This document shows positions 54,354 to 61,946 of a stretch of DNA of 64,000 nucleotides, piece after piece (the stretch's first letter is position 1; each line of letters opens with the position of its first letter). Source of the DNA: Pseudobutyrivibrio ruminis HUN009 (GTDB taxonomy: Bacteria > Bacillota > Clostridia > Lachnospirales > Lachnospiraceae); NCBI RefSeq assembly GCF_000703005.1, contig NZ_JNLH01000001.1:1915001-1979000 (forward strand), given 5' to 3'. The notes beneath the pieces were generated by a model, which was given only the letters and a program-made list of their open reading frames with translations, did not search any database and was not told the origin of the DNA. Both the position numbers and the translations under genes were made by a program.

Positions 54354-54968
54354 ATGCTCACACTAGATGAGGTTAATTCTAAATATTTTGATGTCCTCAA
54401 GGAAATAGGTAATATTGGCGCTGGCAATGCAACAACTGCCATCGCCAATATGCTTGGCCTTAGAATCGACATGAGCGTTCCAGAAGTGGCTTTTTTGCCT
54501 GTTGAGGATTTAGGCTCAGCGATTGGAGCAGAGGACGAAATTATAGTAGGCATTATGCTTGGTGTTGAACAGGATATCGATGGTTCTATGATGTTCCTTA
54601 TGGATATGGCTTCAGCTCACCATATTGTTAATAAGCTTATGATGAGAGATGATAGCTATTCTGAGCCATTTGATGAAATGGATTTATCAGCAATAAAGGA
54701 AATCGGAAACATTATTGCAGGATCGTATTTGTCCGCACTTTCAGGACTTACAAATCTTACAATAGTTCCTTCAGTACCATTTGTAGCAGTTGATATGGCA
54801 GCAGCTATTCTTTCTGTGCCTGCAGTACAATTTGGTATATTCGGAGATAATGCACTGATGATCAATACTGAATTCTCTGATGATTTGGGAATCAAGGGGC
54901 ATTTTATTTTGATGCCAGAAGAAGATTCTTATGCAAAAATATTAACGGCACTTGGTGTACCAATCTAA
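54354..54968 (+). CDS. cheC: CheY-phosphate phosphatase CheC
   Basis: CheC removes phosphate from CheY and binds CheD. The 204-residue protein has both family active-site motifs: EIGNIGAGNATTAIANML near residues 16-33 and EIGNIIAGSYLSALSGL near 118-134, each with the E-x2-N pair. The length is normal. It starts behind GGGAGG, 12 bases after cheW, and is followed by cheD. With FliY, the cell has at least two proteins of this phosphatase class. Confidence 0.95.
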   Translation: MLTLDEVNSKYFDVLKEIGNIGAGNATTAIANMLGLRIDMSVPEVAFLPVEDLGSAIGAEDEIIVGIMLGVEQDIDGSMMFLMDMASAHHIVNKLMMRDDSYSEPFDEMDLSAIKEIGNIIAGSYLSALSGLTNLTIVPSVPFVAVDMAAAILSVPAVQFGIFGDNALMINTEFSDDLGIKGHFILMPEEDSYAKILTALGVPI

Positions 54969-54981
54969 GGAGAGTGAGAGT

Positions 54982-55470
54982 ATGGGGCAGATGATTAAAG
55001 TCGGCATGGCCGATCTAAAAATATGTAAAGCTCCGGATGCACTGACTACTATTGGTCTCGGTTCGTGTATTGGAATTGCATTATATGATCCATCTACAAA
55101 GATTACTGGCTTGGCACATATAATGTTGCCTGATAGTACAGCTATTCGTAATAATTCTAATATTGCGAAGTTTGCTGATACAGGCATACAGAAGCTTTAT
55201 GATGACATGCTTAAAGCTGGGGCAAACAAAATGAAGCTAGTAGCAAAAATAGCAGGGGGCGCTAAGATGTTTGAAATGCCTGGCGCGTCCGCTGCTGGCA
55301 TAAATGTCGGGGAGAGAAATGCAGAGGCTTCCAGAGCGAAGCTGAAGGAGCTTGGAGTTAGGCTTGTTGCAGAAGACTGCGGTTTAAACTATGGTCGTAC
55401 AGTTGAAATCTATAGTGAAACTGGAGAGTACTATATAAAAGCAGTTGGCAAAGAGCTTAAGATTATTTAA
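54982..55470 (+). CDS. cheD: Chemoreceptor glutamine deamidase CheD
   Basis: CheD deamidates receptor glutamines and is modulated by CheC. The frame is open from 54952, but AAGGAG lies just before the ATG at 54982, giving 162 residues. The catalytic cysteine and histidine are C29 in GLGSCIGIALYD and H46 in GLAHIMLPDS. The remaining catalytic Thr sits in the KIAGGAKMF region. Order cheC-cheD matches B. subtilis. Confidence 0.94.
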   Translation: MGQMIKVGMADLKICKAPDALTTIGLGSCIGIALYDPSTKITGLAHIMLPDSTAIRNNSNIAKFADTGIQKLYDDMLKAGANKMKLVAKIAGGAKMFEMPGASAAGINVGERNAEASRAKLKELGVRLVAEDCGLNYGRTVEIYSETGEYYIKAVGKELKII

Positions 55471-55498
55471 AATATATAATGAGTGGTTGGAGGAACAA

Positions 55499-55801
55499 AT
55501 GAATACTAAGCCTATTCCTATAATAATTACACTAGCAGCAGCGCTTATATCTTGTGTGGTTTCGATTGTTCAAAGGGCTGGTTTTTCAGTTTTCCTTAGC
55601 CGTTTAGTTATTGTAGTTGCCGTTTTTTTAGTAATGGGAACTATCATTAAAATGGTGCTTGATTATTCCTTCAAAACATTAGAGCCACCGGCTTCTATTG
55701 ATGACCAATTGGAAAACATAGTTCCAGATGGTGAGGATATTGGGCAAACAGAAGAAATTGACACCACAGAAGACAACTCGTTAGAATCAGAGGAAGGCTA
55801 A
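55499..55801 (+). CDS. Small two-helix membrane protein, function unknown
   Basis: I do not recognise this 100-residue protein. It starts at ATG 55499 behind GGAGG; the frame is open from 55445 but that part overlaps cheD. Two hydrophobic helices lie at about residues 6-24 and 32-57 (LVIVVAVFLVMGTIIKMVLDYSF), followed by a very acidic tail rich in Glu, Asp and Thr. It sits between cheD and sigD and is probably translated with them. A motility accessory role is inferred only from its place. Confidence 0.8.
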   Translation: MNTKPIPIIITLAAALISCVVSIVQRAGFSVFLSRLVIVVAVFLVMGTIIKMVLDYSFKTLEPPASIDDQLENIVPDGEDIGQTEEIDTTEDNSLESEEG

Positions 55802-55836
55802 ATAATTCTGATTAAACGTTACTAAAGGGGGCATAA

Positions 55837-56601
55837 ATGAAGGCAGCTGACAAGGAAAAGCTTTGGGACAAATATAAGGTTAGCCCATCCCCAGAGCTTA
55901 GAGAGCAGTTAATACTTGAATATGCATCGCTTGTTAAAATTGTTGCAGGACGTCTTTGTATGTACTTGGGTAACACCGTTGAATACGAGGATTTATGCAG
56001 CTATGGTATCTTTGGCCTCATTGATGCGATTGATAAGTTTGATTTAGCTAAGGATGTTAAATTCGAAACATATGCAAGTCTTCGCATCAGAGGATCGATT
56101 TTGGATCAAATCCGTAAAATGGATTGGATTCCACGTACAATCAGACAGCGTCAGCGCATGATTGATGATGCAATCAAGACTATTGAAGCTCGCACTGGAC
56201 ATAGTGCTTCGGACGAGGAAGTCGCAGCAGAATTAAATATATCTTCTGATGAATTTTTGAAATGGCAATCACAGCTTAACGTTACTAATGTTGTTTCGTT
56301 GAATGAATTTGTTGAAGCTGGAAATGAACCAGTTATGGAAGCAGAACACAATTCTCATTTCATTCAGCCAGAAGACAACATTTCTAAGCAAGAACTTACT
56401 CAAAAGTTACAAGAGGCATTAGATAAACTTACAGAAAAAGAAAAACAAGTCATTCTTTTATATTATTATGAGGATATGACTTTAAAAGAAATAAGTGCAG
56501 CTCTTGAGGTTTCTGAATCAAGAGTTTCACAACTCCATACCAAGGCTCTTCAAAAGATGAGAGGCTCACTTGGAGAATATATGGGAATATTAATAAAATA
56601 G
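55837..56601 (+). CDS. sigD: Flagellar sigma factor SigD/FliA (sigma-28)
   Basis: This sigma factor drives late flagellar and chemotaxis genes. The 254-residue protein has region 2 (YEDLCSYGIFGLIDAIDKFDLAKDVKFETYASLRIRGSILD near 50-90), region 3 and region 4 with the helix-turn-helix LKEISAALEVSESRVSQLHTKALQKMRGSLG near 217-247. FliA/WhiG-type spacing is kept. It lies near the end of the cluster, as in B. subtilis where distance from the promoter sets SigD levels. No anti-sigma gene flgM is in the window. Confidence 0.95.
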   Translation: MKAADKEKLWDKYKVSPSPELREQLILEYASLVKIVAGRLCMYLGNTVEYEDLCSYGIFGLIDAIDKFDLAKDVKFETYASLRIRGSILDQIRKMDWIPRTIRQRQRMIDDAIKTIEARTGHSASDEEVAAELNISSDEFLKWQSQLNVTNVVSLNEFVEAGNEPVMEAEHNSHFIQPEDNISKQELTQKLQEALDKLTEKEKQVILLYYYEDMTLKEISAALEVSESRVSQLHTKALQKMRGSLGEYMGILIK

Positions 56602-56645
56602 TGTTGGCAGTTTAATTGTATGGTATTCCATAGGGAGGGAATGTT

Positions 56646-56972
56646 ATGTCAATTAGTCCTATTAATTTTAATGGAATGATCCAAAATACCAACGAAATTA
56701 GCAATACTAAGGCTAATGAGGATCAAAAGCCAATGCTTCAGCAGGAAGTTTTGACAGCCACTGTCGAAAAAAAGCAGGAGCAGCAAGCCAAACAGGTCAA
56801 TGATTTATACAACGCAAAGCGTACTGAGGATAAATATGACCGTGAAGGCAATGGCAAAGGTTATGAAGGAAATAAAAAACGCAAACCCTCTAAGATTAAA
56901 CAAGAAGAAAAGCTAGAAGGTGACGGCAAAATCTCTGAGAAACCCACACCTTCATTTGATATGAGAGTTTAA
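56646..56972 (+). CDS. Small Lys/Glu/Gln-rich protein after sigD, function unknown
   Basis: I do not recognise this 108-residue protein. It opens with SISPINFNGMIQNTNEIS and is then almost wholly charged and polar (Lys, Glu, Gln, Asn, Gly), with no hydrophobic core, signal peptide or membrane helix, so it is probably disordered. A GGGAGG site precedes the ATG and the next gene follows after 15 bases, which argues that it is a real gene. The opening recalls small flagellar-operon proteins, but that is only an impression. Confidence 0.7.
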   Translation: MSISPINFNGMIQNTNEISNTKANEDQKPMLQQEVLTATVEKKQEQQAKQVNDLYNAKRTEDKYDREGNGKGYEGNKKRKPSKIKQEEKLEGDGKISEKPTPSFDMRV

Positions 56973-56987
56973 CGTAGGGGGACTAAG

Positions 56988-57713
56988 ATGACAGTTCTTG
57001 AAATTACACTCCTGATCATAGGCTTAGCCTTTTGTATTGGGAGTTTTTTTGTGTCTGAAAAGTTATCAAGCAAAGACAAAGAAAATCTTCAAAAGCTTAC
57101 AAAAGAGCAAATAGAAGAAATCATAAAAGACAAAATGGCTGATGCTAAGGTAGAAATGGAAGATAAGCTTTCCGTTACTATCGATGAAGCTATGGAAGAA
57201 ATGGACCGCAAAACAGATAAAGAAACAAATGAGAAGATTATGCAAATCTCTCAGTATTCAGATACTGTTTTGGAATCTGTTGATAAGTCCCATAAAGAAG
57301 TCACATTCATGTATTCGATGCTTAATGAAAAACAGCAGGATGCAGTAGATATGACAAAAAAGCTTTCGGACTTGGAGGATACGCTTGTTGCCTTGGATTC
57401 TTCCATTGCTAAGAAGCTTGATTTGCTTAGAGATAGAGAAATCGAAATAGCTGAAGAAAAGCAAAAGCTAGAGCAGGCTAAAATCGAGTTTGAGTCTAAA
57501 ACTACGGAGGCTAAGCCAAGTGAACCTGTATCATTTACAGAAGCCTTAGCTGAAAAATTTGCAGATGAAACAGTTCGTCCAAAGCAAAATGACAATCTTG
57601 AAATATTAACGCTTCATGACGAAGGTCTTAGCGAAGTAGAAATTGCTAAAAAGCTGGGTAGAGGCTTGGGAGAAGTTAAGTTTGTTCTCGGATTATATCA
57701 GGAGGGCAAATAA
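56988..57713 (+). CDS. Membrane-anchored coiled-coil protein with a C-terminal DUF6115-like helix-turn-helix
   Basis: The 241-residue protein has one N-terminal membrane helix (residues 4-22), a long Glu/Lys/Asp coiled coil from about 30 to 165, a linker and a C-terminal segment at about 205-238. That segment reads like a small helix-turn-helix (LHDEGLSEVEIAKKLGRGLGEVKFVLGLYQ) of the DUF6115 kind. In B. subtilis the slot between sigD and rpsB is held by swrB, which also has one membrane helix and aids flagellar assembly. Equivalence is a guess from place and shape. It overlaps the next gene by one base. Confidence 0.72.
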   Translation: MTVLEITLLIIGLAFCIGSFFVSEKLSSKDKENLQKLTKEQIEEIIKDKMADAKVEMEDKLSVTIDEAMEEMDRKTDKETNEKIMQISQYSDTVLESVDKSHKEVTFMYSMLNEKQQDAVDMTKKLSDLEDTLVALDSSIAKKLDLLRDREIEIAEEKQKLEQAKIEFESKTTEAKPSEPVSFTEALAEKFADETVRPKQNDNLEILTLHDEGLSEVEIAKKLGRGLGEVKFVLGLYQEGK

Positions 57714-58282
57714 TGAAACTGAAATATTACATGAGAGGTATAGGCATAGGTGTATTATTCGCGACACTTTTGCTTACTATTAGTTTTTACTTTGGTAGTA
57801 CGGGTATTTCTTCAAAGGAAATGACTGATGAAGAAATAATCGAAAAGGCAACAGAGCTTGGCATGGTTATGCCAGAAGATGATTCTGAAGAACAAGAAAA
57901 TCAAGAAAATCAAGAAGAAGCTACTGAAGAACCTGAAGATGCAAACTCAGAAGCACAATCAACAGAAGAAGAGATCGCAGAAGAGTCTACAGAAGAATCT
58001 GAGGTTGAAAATGAGCCTGTTGTGGAAAGCTCTGAGACTACCGTCAAATACATTCCTTTTACTGTAAACAGTGGCGAATCATCTGATACGGTTGCAGCAA
58101 ATCTTTATAGTGCAGGACTTGTTGATTCTGCTTCAGAATTCAACGATTACATGAATACACTAGGCGTTGATAATAGAATTCAATCTGGTACATTTTATGT
58201 AAGAACAGATAGTACATATGACGACATAATAGTTTTACTTGTTAATAAAGACCATAGAACAACTACACCACCCACCGAGTAA
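57713..58282 (+). CDS. Membrane protein with an MltG/YceG-like head domain, no catalytic domain
   Basis: The 189-residue product has a membrane helix near 8-28, an acidic Glu/Gln/Asn/Ser linker at about 45-110 and a C-terminal domain near 115-185 (YIPFTVNSGESSDTVAANLYSAGLVDSASEFNDYMN). This resembles the LysM-like head of the endolytic transglycosylase MltG. The catalytic YceG domain with its ELTEAST motif is absent and the gene ends at a terminator that overlaps its last codons, so it is a natural short form. A peptidoglycan-binding role is inferred. Confidence 0.72.
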   Translation: MKLKYYMRGIGIGVLFATLLLTISFYFGSTGISSKEMTDEEIIEKATELGMVMPEDDSEEQENQENQEEATEEPEDANSEAQSTEEEIAEESTEESEVENEPVVESSETTVKYIPFTVNSGESSDTVAANLYSAGLVDSASEFNDYMNTLGVDNRIQSGTFYVRTDSTYDDIIVLLVNKDHRTTTPPTE

Positions 58283-58317
58283 CACCTTATATTAGGTGTT
58301 GCATGGTGGGTTTATTT
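58271..58317 (+). terminator. Terminator ending the flagellar cluster
   Basis: CCCACC (58271-58276) pairs with GGTGGG (58305-58310), enclosing AACACCT (58281-58287) with AGGTGTT (58294-58300), followed by TTTATTT. Its 5' arm includes the last codons and the stop of the preceding gene. Confidence 0.85.
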
Positions 58318-58358
58318 ATGGTAAACTTTTAGAGCTGTTGAAAATACACGCATAAGGA

Positions 58359-58401
58359 CTGACATTGGTTCCCAACCTACAGTAGGCGGGGTGGTTGTCA
58401 G
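58359..58401 (+). promoter_or_regulatory. Structured leader of the rpsB-tsf mRNA
   Basis: CTGACA (58359-58364) pairs with TGTCAG (58396-58401). Inside, CCC-AA-CCTA (58371-58379) pairs with TAGG-C-GGG (58383-58390) across a three-base loop. The closing arm runs into the CAGGAGGA ribosome binding site of the small upstream ORF. An autogenous S2-binding leader is the obvious guess, by analogy with other ribosomal operons; I cannot confirm it matches a known family. Confidence 0.55.
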
Positions 58402-58409
58402 GAGGAATT

Positions 58410-58439
58410 ATGCGGAAGAAACAAACCAGGAGGTATTAA
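58410..58439 (+). CDS. Nine-codon basic leader ORF in front of rpsB
   Basis: ATG at 58410 follows CAGGAGGA by a normal distance and encodes MRKKQTRRY, ending with TAA one base before the rpsB ATG. The two arginine AGG codons are themselves the AGGAGG ribosome binding site of rpsB. A ribosome finishing this ORF could be handed to rpsB, or would block it. Whether it is translated is not known. Confidence 0.45.
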   Translation: MRKKQTRRY

Positions 58440-58440
58440 A

Positions 58441-59172
58441 ATGAGTGTTATTTCAATGAAGCAGTTACTCGAGGCAGGTGTTCACTTTGGACATCAGACA
58501 CGTAGATGGAACCCTAAGATGGCTCCTTACATCTACACAGAGCGTAATGGTATCCACATTATCGACCTTCAGAAGTCTGTAGGTATGGTAGACGATGCTT
58601 ACGATGTTATCTTCGACATCGCACAGCAGGGTGGTACAATCCTTTTCGTAGGTACAAAGAAGCAGGCTCAGGATGCTATCGCTACAGAGGCAGAGCGTTG
58701 CGGTATGTTCTATGTAAACGAGAGATGGCTCGGTGGTATGCTTACAAACTTTAAGACAGTTCAGACAAGAATTGCACGTCTTAAGGAAATCGAGAAGATG
58801 GAAGCAGACGGAACATTTGACCTTCTTCCAAAGAAGGAAGTTACTCAGCTCAAGAAGGAGCAGGAGAAGCTTACAAAGGTTCTCGGCGGTATCAAGGAAA
58901 TGAACCGTATTCCAGATGCTATTTTTGTTATTGATCCTAAGAAGGAGCACATTTGTATCCAGGAAGCACACGCACTTGGTATTCCACTTGTAGGTGTTTG
59001 CGATACTAACTGTGATCCAGATGAGCTTGATTACGTTATCCCAGGTAACGACGATGCTATCCGTGCAGTTAAGCTTATCGTTGCTAAGATGGCAGATGCT
59101 GTTATCGAAGCAAAGCAGGGTGAAATGAACGAGGTTGCTGAGGAGTCAGCAGAAGCAGAAGAGGAGGCATAA
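58441..59172 (+). CDS. rpsB: 30S ribosomal protein S2
   Basis: S2 is a late-joining protein of the small ribosomal subunit. The 243-residue protein opens VISMKQLLEAGVHFGHQTRRWNPKM, as the family does, and shows TLFVGTKKQAQDAI-type and NERWLGGMLTNFKTVQTRI blocks near 65-110. It ends in an acidic Glu/Ala tail. Codon choice is strongly biased, as expected for translation genes. It is followed by tsf after two bases. The leader carries a hairpin and a nine-codon ORF. Confidence 0.97.
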   Translation: MSVISMKQLLEAGVHFGHQTRRWNPKMAPYIYTERNGIHIIDLQKSVGMVDDAYDVIFDIAQQGGTILFVGTKKQAQDAIATEAERCGMFYVNERWLGGMLTNFKTVQTRIARLKEIEKMEADGTFDLLPKKEVTQLKKEQEKLTKVLGGIKEMNRIPDAIFVIDPKKEHICIQEAHALGIPLVGVCDTNCDPDELDYVIPGNDDAIRAVKLIVAKMADAVIEAKQGEMNEVAEESAEAEEEA

Positions 59173-59174
59173 TT

Positions 59175-60098
59175 ATGGCAGCTATTACAGCAGCAATGGT
59201 AAAAGACCTTCGCGAGCAGTCTGGCGCAGGTATGATGGATTGTAAGAAGGCACTCACTGAGTGCGATGGTGATATGGATGCAGCTTTCGAACTCCTTCGT
59301 AAGAACGGTGCTGCAAAGGCTGAAAAGAAAGCATCTCGTATCGCTGCAGAGGGTATTTGCAAAGTTGTAGTTGAAGGCAATACAGCTGTTGTTCTTGAGG
59401 TTAACTCAGAGACAGATTTCGTTGCTAAGAACGAGAAGTTCCAGACATATGTAGAGAAGGTTGCAAACCAGATTCTTAAGTCTGATGTTACTACAATCGA
59501 TGAGTTACTTGCTCAGCCATGGGCAGAGGATTCATCAAAGACAGTTAACGACGTACACGTAGAGATGGTTGCTACAATCGGCGAGAAGCTTTCACTTCGT
59601 CGTTTTGAAAAGGTAGTATCTGACGGATTCGTTGTTTCTTACACACACGGTGGTGGACGTATCGGCGTTATCGTTGATATGGCTGGCGCTGAGAGCGACG
59701 CAGCTAAGGAAGCAGCTACAAATATTGCTATGCAGATTGCAGCTCTTAATCCTAAGTATGTTAGCCGTGATGAAGTATCAGCTGATTACATTGCTCACGA
59801 GAAGGAAATCCTTCTTGCTCAGATTATGAACGATCCTAAGGAGTCACAGAAGCCTGAGAAGGTTATCAATGGCATGATCGAAGGTCGTGTATCTAAGGAA
59901 CTTAAGGAAATCTGCTTACTTGATCAGGTATACGTTAAGGCTGAGGATGGAAAGCAGACAGTTGCTAAGTACTTAGAGCAGGTTTCTAAGGAGACAGGTT
60001 CTGAGCTCAGCATCAAGAGATTCGTTCGTTTTGAAACAGGCGAAGGTCTTGAGAAGAAGGTTGAGGATTTCGCAGCAGAGGTTGCAGCTCAGTTATAA
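59175..60098 (+). CDS. tsf: Translation elongation factor Ts
   Basis: EF-Ts exchanges GDP for GTP on EF-Tu. The 307-residue protein has the N-terminal UBA-like domain AAMVKDLREQSGAGMMDCKKALTECDGDMDAAFELLRKNG (residues 5-45) and the contact motif NSETDFVAKNEKFQ near 77-90. Two core repeats and the GEGLEKKVEDFAAEV ending follow. It is the second gene of the rpsB operon, and a clear terminator follows. Confidence 0.97.
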   Translation: MAAITAAMVKDLREQSGAGMMDCKKALTECDGDMDAAFELLRKNGAAKAEKKASRIAAEGICKVVVEGNTAVVLEVNSETDFVAKNEKFQTYVEKVANQILKSDVTTIDELLAQPWAEDSSKTVNDVHVEMVATIGEKLSLRRFEKVVSDGFVVSYTHGGGRIGVIVDMAGAESDAAKEAATNIAMQIAALNPKYVSRDEVSADYIAHEKEILLAQIMNDPKESQKPEKVINGMIEGRVSKELKEICLLDQVYVKAEDGKQTVAKYLEQVSKETGSELSIKRFVRFETGEGLEKKVEDFAAEVAAQL

Positions 60099-60111
60099 TT
60101 TTGTTTTCATT

Positions 60112-60145
60112 AAAGAGTCCACATTTAGTGGGCTCTTTATTTTTT
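60112..60145 (+). terminator. Intrinsic terminator after tsf
   Basis: AAAGAGTCCAC (60112-60122) pairs with GTGGGCTCTTT (60128-60138) with one G-U, followed by an ATTTTTT tract. Confidence 0.9.
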
Positions 60146-60212
60146 ACCCCCTTTATATTGAGAAATCGTTGTGATAAAATAAAAGAGAAATTTTTATGGG
60201 GAGGATTTTGTT

Positions 60213-61127
60213 TTGGAGAGTTCATTTGAGGGGCTTGAGAGACAAAGGGCAAAGCGCAGACGCGTAGCCAGGATGAAAAAATTTATTGTCACTACTGTTT
60301 TAGTATTTATGCTACTTACAATTACTGTAATGGGCTTCCTTCTTTTTGAAGTTTTCTCTTTACAGAGACAGTTGGATAATCTTGCTAATCAGGTTTATGT
60401 TACTACTGATGTAGAAAATGAAAGTGAGATGGTGGATGACAGTATTTTGGATGATGTCTACCAAGTCGATAACGTTGATAATATTGCTGAAGAGGGTGAT
60501 ATACCCATGGTATATTTGACATTCGATGATGGCCCTAGTAGCAACACTGATCAAATATTAGATATTTTAGACGATTATAATGTAAAGGCTACATTCTTTG
60601 TTTGTGGCAAGGATTTAGAGCTTTACGGTGAACAATACAAACGCATCGTAGATGAAGGACATACCATAGGTATGCACTCATATAGTCACAATTTTGGTGA
60701 GATATATGCATCTGAGGATGCTTTTGCTCAGGATTATAACAAAATTCATAATTTAATTTTAGAAACTACAGGTGTTGACACAAAATATTACCGTTTTCCA
60801 GGTGGAAGCAGTAATAAGGTCAGCACTACGAGCATGTCTACTTTCATTAATTATTTAAATAATCAGGGCGTTGTTTATTATGATTGGAATGTTGCATCGG
60901 GAGATGCTACATCTTCTGCGTTTACAACAGAACAGCTTATTGATAATGTAATGAAGGATGTGGTAAAATACAAAACGTCTGTAGTATTGTTGCATGATGC
61001 TTCTAATAAAAATGCGACAGTTGAGGCTTTACCTGGATTGATTGAATCTTTACAAGAGCAGGGGGCCATGATTTTACCAATCACAGATGAAACAACCGTT
61101 ATACAGCACGTAAACGTTGTACAATAA
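60213..61127 (+). CDS. Membrane-anchored polysaccharide deacetylase (NodB/CE4 domain)
   Basis: CE4 enzymes remove acetyl groups from peptidoglycan or other glycans. The start is TTG 60213, seven bases after GGGGAGGA. The 304-residue protein has a basic N-terminal stretch, a membrane helix at about 24-46 and an extracellular linker. The NodB domain has TFDDGPS at 103-109 (metal and catalytic aspartates) and H155/H159 in GMHSYSHNFG. The later RFPGGSSN and VLLHDAS motifs are also present, so it looks active. The substrate is not shown. Confidence 0.92.
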   Translation: MESSFEGLERQRAKRRRVARMKKFIVTTVLVFMLLTITVMGFLLFEVFSLQRQLDNLANQVYVTTDVENESEMVDDSILDDVYQVDNVDNIAEEGDIPMVYLTFDDGPSSNTDQILDILDDYNVKATFFVCGKDLELYGEQYKRIVDEGHTIGMHSYSHNFGEIYASEDAFAQDYNKIHNLILETTGVDTKYYRFPGGSSNKVSTTSMSTFINYLNNQGVVYYDWNVASGDATSSAFTTEQLIDNVMKDVVKYKTSVVLLHDASNKNATVEALPGLIESLQEQGAMILPITDETTVIQHVNVVQ

Positions 61128-61147
61128 TATGTTATGGAGGAATTGTA

Positions 61148-61924
61148 ATGGGCTTTTTTAAGGATTTCAAAGAGGATTTTAATGACGCTTTAGACGAAAT
61201 GGCTGGCGCTGAAGAGACATCTACAGAAGAAGTTATGGTTAATACCTTAGATGGCGATATTGACGTTGAGTCTGAGCTTAACAAGCTTGATGGTCTTTTA
61301 GAGCAAGTCACTAAAAAGGTTGAAACACCAGCTGAAAAGCAGGCAGAGGCTCCTGTTACTACAGAGCCAGTTGAGGAGAAAAAATCATTCTTCTCAGAGA
61401 CAAAGAAAGAAACAAAGATGGAGGCACCAAGAACAATGGATGTTATGGGAAATGCTGCTGATACTAACAAAGCAGTTGCAGATGAGAACGCAGTTATTAC
61501 AGCAGGAATGAAGGTTACAGGTAATGTAGAATCAATCGGTTCTATCGAAGTACAGGGAGAGATTGTAGGAGATGTTGCATGTAATGGCAAGCTTGTTGTT
61601 ACAGGTAAGGTTAATGGTAACTCATCATCTTCAGAGTTCTTCGCTGATGCTGCAAAGATCGAAGGCGAAGTAGTTACAACAGGTACAGCAAAGGTTGGCG
61701 TTGGTTCTGTTATCATTGGTAACATTACAGCTACATCTGCAGTTATCGCAGGCGCTGTAAAGGGTGATATCGATGTTAATGGTCCTGTAGTTGTTGATAC
61801 ATCAGCAGTTGTTATGGGTAACATCAAGTCTCGTTCAGTACAGATTAACAATGGCGCTGTTATCGAAGGCTTCTGCTCACAGAGCTACTCAGATGTTGAT
61901 GTAAACAGCGTATTCGCAATCTAA
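61148..61924 (+). CDS. Bactofilin family cytoskeletal protein
   Basis: Bactofilins polymerise into filaments built of short beta-helical turns. The 258-residue protein has a charged N-terminal half (residues 1-100, Glu/Lys/Thr-rich) and a C-terminal bactofilin domain near 115-235. That domain has repeats of the form ITAGMKVTGNVESIGSIEVQGEIVGDV, KLVVTGKVNG, AKIEGEV and VIIGNITA. No membrane helix is visible. It follows the deacetylase gene by 20 bases, so the two probably act together in the envelope. In B. subtilis bactofilins have been linked to flagellar assembly. Confidence 0.88.
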   Translation: MGFFKDFKEDFNDALDEMAGAEETSTEEVMVNTLDGDIDVESELNKLDGLLEQVTKKVETPAEKQAEAPVTTEPVEEKKSFFSETKKETKMEAPRTMDVMGNAADTNKAVADENAVITAGMKVTGNVESIGSIEVQGEIVGDVACNGKLVVTGKVNGNSSSSEFFADAAKIEGEVVTTGTAKVGVGSVIIGNITATSAVIAGAVKGDIDVNGPVVVDTSAVVMGNIKSRSVQINNGAVIEGFCSQSYSDVDVNSVFAI

Positions 61925-61946
61925 TAGATAAAGGATTATTACAAAA

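Noticed and set aside
58465..58971. Minus-strand open frame opposite rpsB (168 codons)
   Set aside because: Cys/Leu-rich translation typical of an antisense frame to a codon-biased gene; rpsB is unmistakable.
61132..61851. Long open frame on the minus strand opposite the bactofilin gene (239 codons)
   Set aside because: It is a Ser/Thr/Val-rich mirror of a repetitive coding sequence, has no ribosome binding site or recognisable domain, and the plus-strand gene is certain.
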